64,000 nucleotides of DNA from contig JACEVL010000519.1 in the NCBI GenBank assembly GCA_020284085.1, forward strand, positions 1,730,001 through 1,794,000, in the 5' to 3' direction. Below, piece after piece: positions 1-11,100 of this stretch (position 1 is its first letter; every line of letters begins with the position of its first letter). Below the pieces are notes generated by a model. It saw only the letters and a program-made list of their open reading frames with translations. It was not told the origin of the DNA and made no database searches. The position numbers and the translations under genes were made by a program. Origin of the DNA: Aporrectodea caliginosa (taxonomy: Eukaryota; Annelida; Clitellata; Crassiclitellata; Lumbricidae).

Positions 1-3000
1 CCTTACCCTCCATTCGCACCTCCTCCCTTTCTCTCTCCATTTCGCACCTCCTCCTTTCCTCCATTCGCACCTCCTCCCTTTCCTCCATTCGCACCTCCTC
101 CCTTTCCTCCCATCCTCGCTCCCTCCTCCCTTTCCTCCATTCCCACCTCCTCCCTTTCCTCCATTCGCTCCTCCTCCCTTGCCTCCTCCATTCCCACCTC
201 CTCCCTTTCCTCCATTTCGCACCTCCTCCCTTTCCTCCATTCTCACCTCCTCCCTTTCCTCCATTATCACCTCCTCCTTTCCTCCATTCGCACCTCCTCC
301 CTTTCCTCCATTTTCACCTCCTCCCTTTCCTCCATTTTCACCTCCTCCCTTTCCTCCATGCTCACCTCCTCCCTTTCTCCATTCTCACCTCCTCCCTTTC
401 CTCCATTCTCACCTCCTCCCTTTCCTCCATTTTCACCTCCTCCCTTTCCTCCATTTTCACCTCCCTCCCTTTCCTCCATTTTTCACCTCCCTCCTTTCCT
501 CCATTTTCACCTCCTCCCTTTCCTCCATTCTCACCTCCTCCCTTTCCTCCATTTTCACCTCCTCCCTTTCCTCCATTCCGCTCCTCCTCCCTTTCCTCCA
601 TTCCCACCTCCTCCCTTTCCTCCATTCGCACCTCCTCCTTTCCTCCATTCTCACCTCCTCCCTTTCCTCCATTATCACCTCCTCCCTTTTCCTCCATTCT
701 GCACCTCCTCACTTTCCTCCATTTTCACCTCCTCCCTTTCCTCCATTTTCACCTCCTCCCTTTCCTCCATTTTCACCTCCTCTCTCCCTTTCCTCCCTCC
801 ATTCTCACCTCCTCCCTTTCCTCCATTCTCACCTCCTCCCTTTCCTCCATTTTCACCTCCTCCCTTTCCTCCATTTTCACCTCCTCCCTTTCCTCCATTT
901 TTCACCTCCTCCCTTTCCTCCATTTTCACCTCCTCCCTTTCCTCCATTCTCACCTCCTCCCTTTCCTCCATTTTCACCTCCTCCCTTTCCTCCATTCTCA
1001 CCTCCTCCCTTTCCTCCATTCTCACCTCCTCCCTTTCCTCCATTTTCACCTCCTCCCTTTCCTCCATTTTCACCTCCTCCCTTTCCTCCATTTTCACCTC
1101 CTCCCTTTCCTCCATTTTCACCTCCTCCCTTTCCTCCATTCTCACCTCCTCCCTTTCCTCCATTCCCCTCACCTCCTCCTTTCCTCCATTCTCACCTCCT
1201 CCCTTTCCTCCATTTTCACCTCCTCCCTTTCCTCCATTTTCACCTCCTCCCTTTCCTCCATTTTCACCTCCTCCCTTTCCTCCATTTTTCACCTCCTCCC
1301 TTTCCTCCATTTTCACCCTCCTCCCTTTCCTCCATTTTCACCTCCTCCCTTTCCTCCATTCTCACCTCCTCCCTTTCCTCCATTCTCACCTCCTCCCTTT
1401 CCTCCATTTTCACCTCCTCCCTTTCCCTCCATTTTCACCTCCTCCTCCCTTTCCTCCATTTTCCACCTCCTCCCTTTCCTCCATTCGCACCTCCTCCCTT
1501 TCCTCCATTTTCACCTCCTCCCTTTCCTCCATTTCACTCTCCTCCTCCCTTCCCTCCATTTTCTCCTCCTCCTCCCTTTCCTCCATTTTCACCCCTCCTC
1601 CCTTTCCTCCATTTTCACCTCCTCCCTTTCCTCCATTCGCACCTCCTCCCTTTCCTCCATTCGCTCCTCCTCCCTTCCTCCATTCCCACCTCCTCCCTTT
1701 CCTCCATTCCCACCTCCTCCCTTTCCTCCATTCGCTCCTCCTCCCTTTCACTCCATTCGCACCTCCTCCTTTCCTCCATTCGCTCCTCCTCCCTTTCCTC
1801 CATTCCCACCTCCTCCCTTTTCCTCCATTCCCACCTCCTCCCTTTCCTCCATTCTCACCTCCTTCCTTTCCTCCATTCCACCTCCTCCTTTCCTCCATTC
1901 AGCACCTCCTCCCTTTCCTCCATTTCTCACCTCCTCCCTTTCCTCCATTCTCACCTCCTCCCTTTCCCTCCATTCGCTCTCCTCCTCCCTTTCCTCCATT
2001 CGCACTCTTCCTCCCTTTCCTCCATTCGCACTCTCCTCCCTTTCCTCCATTATCACCTCCTCCCTTTCCACCATTTCTCACCTCCTCCTTTTCTCCATTC
2101 GCACCTCCTCCCTTTTCCTCCATCTGCTCCCTCCTCCCTTTCCTCCATTCGCACCTCCTCCTTTCCTCCATTTCGCTCTCTTCCTCCCTCTTCCTCCATT
2201 TCGCTCTCTTCCTCCCTTTCCTCCATTTCGCTCTCTTCCTCCCTTTCCTCCATTTCGCTCTCTTCCTCCTTTCCTCCATTTCGCTCTCTTTCCTCCCTTT
2301 CCTCCATTTCGTTCTCTTCTTCCCTTTCCTCCATTTCGCTCTCTTCCTCCTTTCCTCCATTTCGCTCTCTTCCTCCCTTTCCTCCATTTCTGTTCTCTTC
2401 TTCCCTTTTTCCTCCATTTCGCTCTCTTCCTCCCCTTCCTCCATTTCGCTCTCTTCCTCCCTTTCCTCCATTTCGCTCTCTTCCTCCATTTCCTCCATTT
2501 CCTCCTCTCTTCCTCCATTTCGCTCTCTTCCTCCTTTTTCCTCCATTTCGCTCTCTTCCTCCCTTTCCTCCATTTGGCTCTCTTCCTCCCTTTCCTCCCT
2601 TTCGCTCTCTTCTCTTTCCTCCCTTTCCTCCATTTCGCTCTCTTCCTCCCTTTCCTCCATTTCGCTCTCTTCCTCCCTTTCCTCCATTTAGCTCTCTTCC
2701 TCCCTTTCCTCCATTTCGCTCTCTTCCTCCCTTTCCTCCATTTCGCTCTCTTCCTCCTCTTTCCTTCATTTCGCTCTCTTCCTCCATTTTGCTCTCTTCC
2801 TCCCTTTCCTCTTCTTCGCTCTTTCCTCCTCTTTCCTCCTCTATTTCGCTCTCTTCCTCCATTTCGCTGCTTCCTTCCTTTCCTCCATTTCGCTCTCTTC
2901 CTCCTTACCCTCCATTTCTCTCTCTTCCTCTTTCCTCCATTTCGCTCTCTTCCTCCCTTTTCCTCCATTTCGCTCTCTTCCTCCCTTTCCTCCATTTCAG

Positions 3001-4130
3001 CTCTCTTCCTCCCTTTCCTCCATTTCGCTCTCTTCCTCCCTTTCCTCCATTTCGCTCTCTTCCTCCCTTTCCTCCATTTCGCTCTCTTCCTCCCTTTCCT
3101 CCATTTTGCTCTCTTCCTCCCGCTTTCCTCCATTTCGCTTTCTCTTCCTCCCTTTCCTCCATTTCGCTCTCTTCCTCCCTTTCCTCCATTTCGCTCTCTT
3201 CCTCCCTTTCCTCCATTTCGTTCTCTTCCTCCCTTTCCTCCATTTCGCTCTCTTCCTCCCTTTCCTCTCTTTCGCTCTCTTCCTCCCTTTCCTCCATTTC
3301 GCTCTCTTCCTCCATTTCGCTCTCTTCCTCCCTTTCCTCCATTTCGCTCTCTTCCTCCCTTTCCTCCATTTCGCTCTCTTCCTCCATTTCGCTCTCTTAC
3401 TCTCTTACCCTCCATTTCGCTCTCTTCCTCCCTTTCCTCCATTCAGCTCTCGTTTCACTCCCTTTCCCTTCATTTCGCTCACTTCCTTCCTTTCCTCCAT
3501 TTCGCTCTCTTCCTCCCTTTCCTCCATTTAGCTCTCTTCCTCCCATCCCTCCATTTCTCTCTTCCTCCCTTTCCTCCACTTGCTCTCTTCCTCCCTTTCC
3601 TTCATTTCGTTCTTTTCTTCATTTCATTCTGCTACCTCCATTTCGCTCTCTTCCTCCCTTTCCTCCATTTGCTCTCTTCCTCCCTTTCCTCCATTTCGCT
3701 TCTCTTTCCTCCATCTTCGCTCTCTTCCTCCCTTTCATCAATTTCGCTCTCTTCCTCCCTTTCCTCCATTTCTGCAAAATCTTCTTTTCATCCATTTCGC
3801 TCTCTTACTCCTTACCCTCCATGTTCGGCTCTCTTCCTCCCTTTCCTCCATTTCAGCTCTCTTCTTCCCTTTCCTCCATTTCGTGGTCGCTTCCTTCCCG
3901 CTTTCACTCCCCATTTTGCGTCACTCTCTTTCCTCCTTTTTCCTCCATTTAGCTTTCTTCCTCCCTTTCCTCCATTTCTGCTCTCTTCCTCCCTATCCCT
4001 CCACTTGGTCTCTTTCCTCCCCCAAGCTACATTCAGTTCCTCCTTCCACCCATTCTGCACCTCTTCCTCCAATTTCTTCCTCTTCCTCCCTTTCCTCCAT
4101 TTGCTCTCTTCCTCCCCTACCCTCCATTTA
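1..4130. repeat. Giant pyrimidine-rich minisatellite (24-bp then 27-bp units)
   Basis: About 4.1 kb of tandem repeat that continues off the left edge. From 1 to about 2165 the unit is about 24 bp, built on CCATTTTCACCTCCTCCC plus TTTCCT. From about 2165 to 4130 it becomes about 27 bp, built on CCATTTCGCTCTCTTCC plus TCCCTTTCCT, with occasional 18-bp short units. The + strand is nearly all C and T; A appears only in the CCA and CAC steps. Both periods are multiples of three and almost free of stop codons, so long open frames (over 1200 codons on +, Glu/Arg/Met-rich on -) arise automatically. I do not regard them as genes: there is no start context, no splice sites and no non-repeat domain. Units decay toward 4130. 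Confidence 0.95.
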
Positions 4131-4136
4131 TATGTT

Positions 4137-4473
4137 TATACCTTAAGGCTTAGGCCGATGGCGTTCTGCAGGAAATTGAACTTATTTTCTAGCCTTTTTT
4201 ACATATCGATAAATGTCTTGTTTCTACTATAGGTTTGTGTCGAGTCAAAAAAAACCAATTAAACGATCAGCTTGGCTACCATCCCAGAATTTATAGAGCA
4301 AATTTTGTTCAGATGACTGCTAAAACTGCTACCATTACAGTGTGGAAATTCAAAAAAGTGCGGACGCTCGTTCTTCGTATCCCCCCCCCACATATTTTCG
4401 TGGGCCCGGCCTATACGCATGGTCGCATGCTGATTGTGCGTACACAATCAAAATCCTAGCGGCGGCGCTGACC
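4137..4473. other. Unassigned spacer
   Basis: Single-copy-looking DNA between the minisatellite and the first small transposon. It has short A and C runs and no convincing gene, RNA or repeat. Confidence 0.5.
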
Positions 4474-4602
4474 CAGGGTGAGAATTGCCGGGAGGTTTGG
4501 GGTTCAACCCCTAGTCTTTAGGTTCCCATAGTAAAGTCTACATTTCACACCCAAGCTGCACATAAATCAACGTCTAACCCCCCCGTTTTTTGACAATTCC
4601 CA
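4474..4602 (+). mobile_element. Small MITE-like repeat, family E, copy 1
   Basis: A 129-bp repeat that starts CAGGGTGAGAATTGCC and ends CAATTCCCA, so the ends are short imperfect inverted repeats (GGRATTG / CAATTCC). A second copy of almost the same length and sequence lies at 20681-20808. Shared internal landmarks are GGTTTGGGG, TTCAACCCC, CATAGTAAAGTCTACATTT and ACATAAATCAA. No target duplication is visible at this copy. The class is uncertain; the similarity of its G/C-run terminal region to the hAT element at 18491 suggests hAT-related. Confidence 0.65.
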
Positions 4603-4661
4603 TACTTAATATGGTTGCTAACGCCTGCAGGACACCACACTATATATGTATAAGCTTATAG

Positions 4662-5054
4662 TAGGGTGGGACCGATTCTTGAATCGGAAATAGGTTTGTG
4701 CCCGATTTTGCCCAATAAACCGATTAATCGATCAGTGTTGGCGCATCCCAGGACTACCGATCAAAATACCAAAAGAAGTAATATTTTTGAGCAAAAACAA
4801 TTTCTGTTTTCCTTAATAAAAAATAGTAATCTTTTTTGGCGACCTCATGCAGTAATATTTATCGTTTTATTGTTGAAAGTCCGTGTAAAATAATAAAATT
4901 GTGAGTCGACGCATCAACAAAATGGCAAACAGTGCCCAGAAGTAGAACCAAATTAAAATGAACATTGCCGAATAATAGGATCCGGAATCGGTGAAATTGC
5001 AGGCCAACTATCCGGAATCGGAAATCGGCAAAAATGCCAATTGGTCACACCCTA
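4662..5054. mobile_element. TIR element starting TAGGGTGGGACC
   Basis: About 393 bp with terminal inverted repeats TAGGGTGGGACCGATT and, read from the other end, TAGGGTGTGACCAATT (14 of 16 match). Subterminal copies of the word CGGAATCGG or CCGATT occur at both ends, as in non-autonomous hAT-like elements. No clear target duplication was found, so the superfamily is left open. It encodes nothing recognisable. Confidence 0.65.
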
Positions 5055-5576
5055 GAATATATAGACACGCATCTATCGCTGCCGTTTTGGGGTGCCCCTA
5101 GTCTCGACAAGAAGGAGACGACGCTAATTATCGTGACAAAGAGTCGTTATAAAATAAATCAAGAAGAACAAGACTCTTTCAAAGAGGCTCAATTATCGGG
5201 AACACTATTGTAAATTTTGTATGTAATCTGTTATGCGCATAGTATACATGTAATTTGTAGTAATGAAACTTGGACTATGTAATATTTCTAATTAGTATAG
5301 TACAGACAGGTCTGCTGGTCTGAGAATGCTGTATCTCTGTGTGTGTTTTTTCTCCTTTTTCTGTGCTACCATATTTGGTGAATAAAAGATTGATTAATAA
5401 ACAGAATCTACCAGCTGCAGTGGTGTTTCATTGTGGTAGCTAGTTTATAACCTACAACTAGAAAAGAATATGTTGTTTTACGCGCAATGTGTTGTTACCA
5501 GGCGTCAGTCGTGCAGCTCGTGCTGCTTCCTGCCTTTTTGTCTGCTTGCGCACAACAGAATGAACTATCATTACAG
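5055..5576. other. Unassigned stretch ending in a retroposon-like 3' end
   Basis: No gene was recognised. The piece near 5370-5400 (GTGAATAAAAGATTGATTAAT) resembles the polyadenylation-signal-like 3' ends of LINEs elsewhere in the window, but no coding remnant is attached. Confidence 0.4.

Positions 5577-5659
<83 letters not shown>
5577..5659. repeat. (CCTG)n tetranucleotide microsatellite
   Basis: About 20 uninterrupted CTGC/CCTG units over 83 bp. Length and purity imply recent expansion. Confidence 0.97.
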
Positions 5660-5660
<1 letters not shown>

Positions 5661-5982
5661 ATCTTGTGCCATTATTTGCAGTTCGCTTAACAGTGGCGTC
5701 GATACATGTATGTATGTATGTATGCATAGGCGTAGACTCTGCCGGGGCAGCCGGGGCACGTGCCCCACCAATAATTGAGATGGTGGGGCATTGCCCCACC
5801 AATAAATCCAGAGGAGAATTTCTTAAAATATTAAAAACTTCGTCAGAAACAGAGACAAAGAACTTAAATACTATCAGAAATTCCATAATGAAAACCAAGA
5901 TTTATTTATATCTTCAATGTTTTCAAGTCTTCAAGACTTCAATATGAAACAAATTTACATGTAAGCAAAAGCAACCATTTCA

Positions 5983-6600
5983 GACTGAAACTGTTCTCGT
6001 TCTCGTCTCTACGCTGGATAACATCTTCTCATCTATTGACAATGGAAATTCCTGCCTCTCACTATGCCTTGACCTCAGTGCAGCCTTCGACATCATAAAC
6101 CACCAGCTACTCCTTTCAAGACTCACCAAAAGGTTCTGTGTCCCCTGGGACTGCCTTAAACTGGTTAGCTTCTTATGTAGATGACCGTATCAGCAGGTGG
6201 GCATCGGAACCGCTCGATCTTAGCCCACTGCTGGAATGCCACAGTGGTCTGTCCTCGGCTAATCACTTTGGAGTCCAATTACAACAGTACCCGGATGATA
6301 CTCAGCTCCATCTTGCTCTGTCACACACCGATCAACCTAGCTGGTAAACAGAAAAATTTGCATGGCTCTGTTTCAGTGGTTTGACCATAACCCAGACAAA
6401 TCTGAGGCAATTCTGTTTGGTTCGCGCCAACGACTGCGTTCTCTTCGTAGTTCAAATTCACTTCCTTCCCTCAAAAGGCGGCTCACAACTCACCATTTCC
6501 CCTTCGATTTCAAGCACTTTGATAGAACTGCATCTTCTCCTAGCGGTTGACGATCAGCGTCGTAGATTCACATTTCGGTGTGACCTTGCGCACGTTACAA
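5983..6600 (+). pseudogene. LINE reverse transcriptase fragment, CR1/L2-like
   Basis: Three frames together read as a non-LTR retrotransposon reverse transcriptase. The palm region LDLSAAFDIINHQLLLSRL matches the LDLSAAFDTIDH block typical of CR1/L2/Jockey-group elements. It is followed by PGTALNWLASYVDDR, then a degraded catalytic box PDDTQLHLAL (family form YADDTQL, so the leading residues are lost), then NPDKSEAILFGSRQRLRSL. Frameshifts separate the blocks, so it cannot be functional. The 3' end (TCACATTTCGGTGTGACCT then an AAT run) is repeated at 54363-54565, which defines one LINE family. It lies inside the hAT-like element 5725-6903. Confidence 0.85.
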
Positions 6601-6602
6601 AT

Positions 6603-6660
<58 letters not shown>

Positions 6661-6699
6661 TTATTTATTTTCTACAATTAAAATAATAATAATAATACA

Positions 6700-6757
<58 letters not shown>

Positions 6758-6800
6758 TATTTATTTATTTTCTACAATAAAAATAATAATAATAATACAT
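6601..6800. repeat. (AAT)n followed by (ATT)n, LINE tail expansion
   Basis: An AAT run switches to ATT and then recurs after a duplicated segment (TTTATTTTCTACAAT plus AAAATAATAATAATAATACAT, at about 6660 and 6755). The opposing AAT/ATT runs can fold into a long hairpin. The AAT run begins exactly where the LINE 3' end stops, so it is best read as its expanded tail. Confidence 0.9.
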
Positions 6801-6903
6801 TAATGTAATACCGGAAGCGCTCATGATGCGATCAGTTTTCGCGTTCTGATTGTCCGGAACCCATGCATGCCCCACCAATATTTTGGACAAGTTTACGCCA
6901 GTG

Positions 6904-7053
6904 TATGTATGTATGACATTGTATGTTTGTATGTATGTATGTATGTATGTATGTATGTAGGCCTATGTATGTATGTATGTATGTATGTATGTATGTATGT
7001 ATGTATGTATGTATGTATGTATGTATGTATGTATGTATGTATGTATGTATGTG
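6904..7053. repeat. (ATGT)n microsatellite
   Basis: About 150 bp of ATGT units, interrupted at 6958 by TAGGCCTA. It abuts the right end of the hAT-like element, whose left flank is the same motif. Confidence 0.97.
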
Positions 7054-8039
7054 TGTATGCGTCGATACGTTATGAATGCTCAGGAATACATCATTTCCTC
7101 TTCTCACATGATAGGCTAGACAAGGATAATATTGTTGACCATTTTAAATTCATCAGGACTTTTGATAACGACTTTTAGATCATGTTAAAATTTTGACGAG
7201 AAAACGTGTTATTCGTTGGGACATATGAACACTATTTCTTCATTTTCTTGTCTTAGAAATAGCTGGCAATCTGTTTAATTAATTATAATTATCAGCCTAT
7301 TCTGACAAGCTTATTTCATCGTCAGAAATTCTTTTGGTAGGCCTAATTTCCTTTCTCAATCTCTCAAACTTTTGAAATACTCCCATCTCATGTGAATTAG
7401 GCCTAACCCAAGCCCGCCATTTTTATTTTTGTTTTACTTTTTAACGAAGTAGGCCTATAAGTTGTTACGAAATGTCGAGAAATATATGAAACAATAGGGT
7501 GCCATAAGCCCATAACCGTGGACGTCTCCAATGCTTACCTAAATTTTGGGGAAATTTTTCCGTGTTTCATGACCATGCCCATGGATAGCCTAGAGACCGT
7601 CGCAGACCGACGTGCTCATAAATTATGTCCGCTAAAGGGCCATGTCCACTGCAGAAAAATGCCTCCTACCGACGAATTTCCAAAACCTTTCACTTACAGG
7701 CTATGTCGTATTTCGTGTCTTGTCCAGTGTTTTGTTCCTTCTGGTCCAACTTACAACGCTCTCTGCCAAGTTGCTGCTCTGGACGTTATTTGTATTGACA
7801 TGTGCTGCCCCTGGTGAATAACAGTGGATAACAAAATGTGTCCTTTCTGTTGCGTTCCGGTTTCTGAAAGGGTGAAAGCATTAGGGTGTCTGAGCAGCCT
7901 ATTCATTTGCGCTTCAATGGGGGCAACGGAAGTAGACCTAAAGATTCTAATGAAAGAGACCTGTAGTCAAATTCAGCCAGATCTCGCCGGATTTGAGATC
8001 ATCTGGGCTCTGGCACCTAAACTATGAGGTCTGCCACCT
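7054..8039. other. Unassigned intergenic stretch
   Basis: No domain, RNA gene or repeat was recognised in roughly 1 kb. Open frames up to 99 codons (7518-7817) have no recognisable motif and look fortuitous. TAGGCCTA-type words recur here. Confidence 0.5.
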
Positions 8040-9795
8040 AAAATCAATCAATCAATTTATTGTTCCCAACAATAAGATAAGAGTCAACACAACAAACATA
8101 AACGATTAAACCATAGTTGTAAAAAACGTTTTTTTCGTTTTTTATTTTTTTCCAAAAAACGTCGTTTTTCGTTTTTTATTTCTCGTCTCGTTTTTTTCCG
8201 TTTTTATTTTTTATATGTAACTTTATTTAGTTATTCACTGTCTGTTACTATTTGTTTAACTTTATTTTTGTCTGATATCCCTTACGTTGTCTCCGTCCTT
8301 TCAAGGATTCATCTAATTTACGTCACTATTTAGTGTCATCAGTTGAGAAATAAAGAGCACAGTTCAGGAAATAAAATTTATAAAAGTTATTTGAATTCTA
8401 AGTTATCCAAAATGCGAAATGTTGTCTTTGTACTCAGTAATCTCTGACTGACTGATAAACTGACGGATATTAGGGCCTACTACGCTTTATCTATTCTGTG
8501 ATAATAGGCCTATTTATTAAGTTCTTATATATAAGTCAGAATTGTAAGTAAATCTACAATTTTTAATTAAGTACACTCTATACTTACAAAGTTTAGCTTT
8601 TAATTGCTTATGTCAGCATGGACTTAAGTGGACTTATGTAGGCTATGCAATTTAAATTTGAAAAAAAAGATTTCAATATTTTTAATTTCTCAATTTTTAA
8701 ACCAAACTTATGAAAAAGAAAATAATTGTTGTAGATTATTGTTATTTGGTGTTTACTAATAAAGTTATGTTATTTTGCTGATTAAAATTAAATTGTGTAA
8801 ACAAGGTTTTGAATTTTAAATGCAGTAAAAGATGTAGCAAAAGTCAAATTATTTTCTTTTCCGTTTTTCTTTTTTTCGTTTTTTATTTTTTTCAATAAAA
8901 CGACGTTTTTTCCGTTTTTATTTTGATTTTATCGTTTTTAACAACTATGGATTAAACACAACTCTAGCATAGTTAAGAGGTACAACATGACTGTTTGAGT
9001 AATGAAGAAGATAAATGATCAAAGAAGAATATAACCAATTAAGCAGCATGTCAACATGAGTTACAAAAAAAGCTAACAACGTAGAGTGATGTGGGAGCAA
9101 AAGGCACCCCAAAGGGACAAGTCCCGCTAAGAGGGGGCCTAAGATGATACAGGAGAATAATTAAAAGATGACGGAGGTTATTGTTAAACAGAATAAGGGG
9201 AACACTGACTTGTGTAGTTAGAGGCGGTAAATAAAAAGAAAAAGGTATACAATAATGAATATAATCTTAACTAAAAACTAAAAACTAAAGACTATAATAC
9301 ATGCTCCAGTGTGTGTGCTCGTAGCAAACGCTTAAACCAGGGGAGGGTGTTGCAGGTACGGATACTTGGAGGTAGGTTGTTCCAGAGTAGAGGGCCTTGA
9401 TACTTGATGGATAGTTTACGGGTGTTTGTTCTTATGAGTATTAGTTTGTAGTCCTGTTTACTTCTTGTAAGGGTGGTAAATTGGATGGGGAGAAAGTAGT
9501 CAATGAATGCAGGTGGTCAAAGTTTATTATGGCATTTATACATAAATTCACAAGTCTGAGTGAACCTTATTTGTGTAATAGTTAGAAGTTTGAGCTCTTG
9601 AAATAGAGGTTGTGTGTGTGAGTTTACAGGAGATTTGGTTATAATTCGTAGTGTTTTTTTTGTGCTATTTTTAATTTGTTTAGGTGGGTGGAATAGGTGG
9701 AAGTCCAGATGAGATTACAATAGGTGAAATATGGATAAATGAGTGTATAGTATAGGTTGATCAGTATCCGAGACGGTAGCATAAAAGAGAGGACT
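8040..9795 (-). pseudogene. LINE 3' portion (family 2), split by a hAT insertion
   Basis: Read on the minus strand this is the C-terminal coding end and 3' UTR of a non-LTR retrotransposon. It aligns along most of its length with the + strand copy at 36720-37540; shared words include GGGGAACACTGACTTGTGT, CTAAGAGGGGGCCTAAGAT and TTTATTGTTCCCAACAATAAG. The coding remnant (about 9290-9780) covers the region that reads KALRII...GPLLWNNLPPSIR in the paralogue. The tail is a short TTGA run at 8042-8055. The copy is interrupted exactly at 8112-8949 by a hAT element, so the insertion is younger than the LINE. It is non-functional. Confidence 0.88.
8112..8949. mobile_element. hAT element with perfect 8-bp target duplication
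   Basis: An 838-bp element with ends CATAGTTGTAAAAAACG and CGTTTTTAACAACTATG (16 of 17 inverted matches). The perfect flanking duplication GATTAAAC lies at 8104-8111 and 8950-8957. Subterminal regions are dense in AAAAACG/CGTTTTT words on both sides, probably transposase-binding repeats. The interior is AT-rich and non-coding. The related LINE copy near 37490 shows the site uninterrupted, which acts as an empty-site control. Confidence 0.95.
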
Positions 9796-10119
9796 CATCG
9801 CCTAACATTAATTTGCTTTTGCTACAGCAATTGACCATGATTCCTGTTTCACAAATTTTGTGTTTTAATATAATGTTTTTGGATTTTTAATTAGCTTCAT
9901 GCTCAATCAATATCTCACTGGAGCTCACATAGGGCGTAGGCCTACATATGACAACACTACGAAAAATTAATTATAATGATGTGAGTTTAATCACACATTA
10001 AACGACTAGTACGAGCACACGTAGCTAAAAGAGAACGAAAATGACGTTTAGTTAAGCAGAAATTACTGCTGAATAGTTTTGTTTCCTATTATGCTTGTCG
10101 TGAGTTGTCGTCTTATACT
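9796..10119. other. Unassigned stretch
   Basis: AT-rich DNA with no recognised feature. Confidence 0.5.
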
Positions 10120-10345
10120 TCCAACAATTACCCTCCGATCTCCCAACATCTTTATGATTATCTTGCACTTAGGGACTCCACCTAGCGAGATTATCTTGTC
10201 CCTTCAGGGTACCCATTGACTCCAAGAAATGCCTACTGTTATCGGTTTTGTTGCATATATTACATTTGTTGTTAAAATCTGTTCACGTATCTCATGTACA
10301 ATTCATTTGGAAGCAATAAACTGAAACTGAACAAAATGTACGGTA
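10120..10345 (+). mobile_element. Retroposon 3' end, family H-like
   Basis: TTAGGGACTCCACC...GTCCCTTCAGGGTACCC followed by AAGCAATAAACTGAAACTGAAC resembles the 3' UTRs at 33780-33950 and 55490-55655 (GTCCCTTAAGGGTT, then a GCAATAAAA end). Each copy ends in an AATAAA-type signal and a different short tail, consistent with LINE 3' ends. No coding part was recognised. Confidence 0.5.
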
Positions 10346-10489
10346 TGGACCTACGCCTATCTTCAAATCTCAACTCAATGACCTTTTATCACTCTGTAGC
10401 TGTTGGTTGGTCTGTTAGACGCACCTTATTATAAGCTTATGCATGACAAGCACTCGTGATCTGGGTGCTATCATTGGCTATTAGACAGC

Positions 10490-10705
10490 GCCGTGCTTTG
10501 CTGGTTCTAGGCTTTCCACCTGGAATGATCTCCCGCTTAAGCTCCACTCTTTACTTGTGATGCATCCGGCAGGGTTCTACAAGTGCGCCAAGTCTTTTCT
10601 TTGGTCGTGGCTGGGCTAGGAGCGCTTCTTAATAGGTTCTTAAAGGGGCGCTATATAACTGCTCTGAATGAATGAATGAATGAATGATTGAATAAATGAA
10701 TGAAT
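10490..10705 (+). pseudogene. LINE C-terminus and 3' tail with (TGAA)n
   Basis: A short remnant equivalent to the WN-LP-x-L-x-S C-terminal region of CR1-like LINEs (reads STWNDLPLKLHSLL) is followed by AGGAGCGCTTCTTAA, AGGGGCGCTATATAA and a TGAA run. It has the same 3' architecture as the LINE remnant at 45870-46075. Confidence 0.65.
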
Positions 10706-10789
10706 GAATGAATTAGGGAGAAGAGCAGAAACTTCGCCTCACTTGTTATACCGGACTATGTAGGCCTACGTATCCGACTTGTGCATTGG

Positions 10790-11035
10790 AGTAGCAGACA
10801 GCCAGCACAGATTATCTAATGATCCTCATCGAGAAGTACACTGCACCTTATCCATCGCTGGACCAACTACATGGAACATAAGCCTATAATTGCAGACTTT
10901 AACCTCCAGTTGGTGTCTCTGGGCAACCTCTCAGATAAGATGCAGCGCTCGTAAGTAAGGTAGTTCCCTGTGCTTAGCTTTTAAGCAGCGCCTTAGATTT
11001 TTCGACATTAGGCCTACGATTACGATCTGGAAAAG
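10790..11035 (+). mobile_element. Retroposon 3' end, family D
   Basis: A short C-terminal-like remnant (about 10850-10950) leads into the family-D tail CTTAGCTTTTAAGCAGCGCC...TACGATTACGATC. Related tails lie at 32030, 35049, 42130, 49690 and 50740. The common consensus is AATAAGCTGGTGCCCTGCGC, CTTGGCTTTYGAGTGGCGCT, TTAGAAGTT and a run of ATTACG/ATTACA. Confidence 0.55.
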
Positions 11036-11039
11036 AGTG

Positions 11040-11100
11040 CCCAAAAATAGGTATCAATTTTTCAGGGGGCAAGTGCCCCTCTTGCTCCTATGTGCGGGCG
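11040..11100 (-). mobile_element. Possible solo transposon terminus
   Basis: CAGGGGGCAAGTGCCCCTC...CGGGCGCCCATGACC looks like the GC-rich inverted end of a short DNA transposon (ATGGGCGCCCGC reading inward). No partner end or target duplication was found, so this is tentative. Confidence 0.3.

Larger units (their letters stand above)
5725..6903. mobile_element. hAT-like non-autonomous element with a nested LINE
   Basis: The ends CATAGGCGTAGACTCTG and, inverted, CACTGGCGTAAACTTGT form terminal inverted repeats. Matching subterminal GCCCCACCAATA words lie at 5760-5812 and 6868-6880. Both flanks read TATGTATG (5717-5724 and 6904-6911), an 8-bp target duplication inside an ATGT microsatellite; because the target is itself repetitive this support is weaker than elsewhere. 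The interior holds a decayed LINE fragment and its AAT tail, not a transposase. A perfect 19-bp palindrome (GGTGGGGCATTGCCCCACC) lies near 5782-5800. Confidence 0.7.

Noticed and set aside
179..3952. 1257-codon open frame and several long overlapping frames on both strands
   Set aside because: They are by-products of a tandem repeat with triplet-multiple period and few stops; no start context, splice signal or domain.
4654..5062. Target duplication around the TAGGGTGGGACC element
   Set aside because: The best flanking match is only 5 of 8, so hAT membership was not asserted.
5470..5898. Open frames with Leu-Pro-Ala-Cys or Gly-Arg-Gln-Ala repeats
   Set aside because: Translation of the CCTG microsatellite in both directions.
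6832..7178. Open frames with Tyr-Ile-His-Thr or Met-Tyr-Val-Cys repeats
   Set aside because: Translation of ATGT microsatellite; the same applies to 11374-11666.
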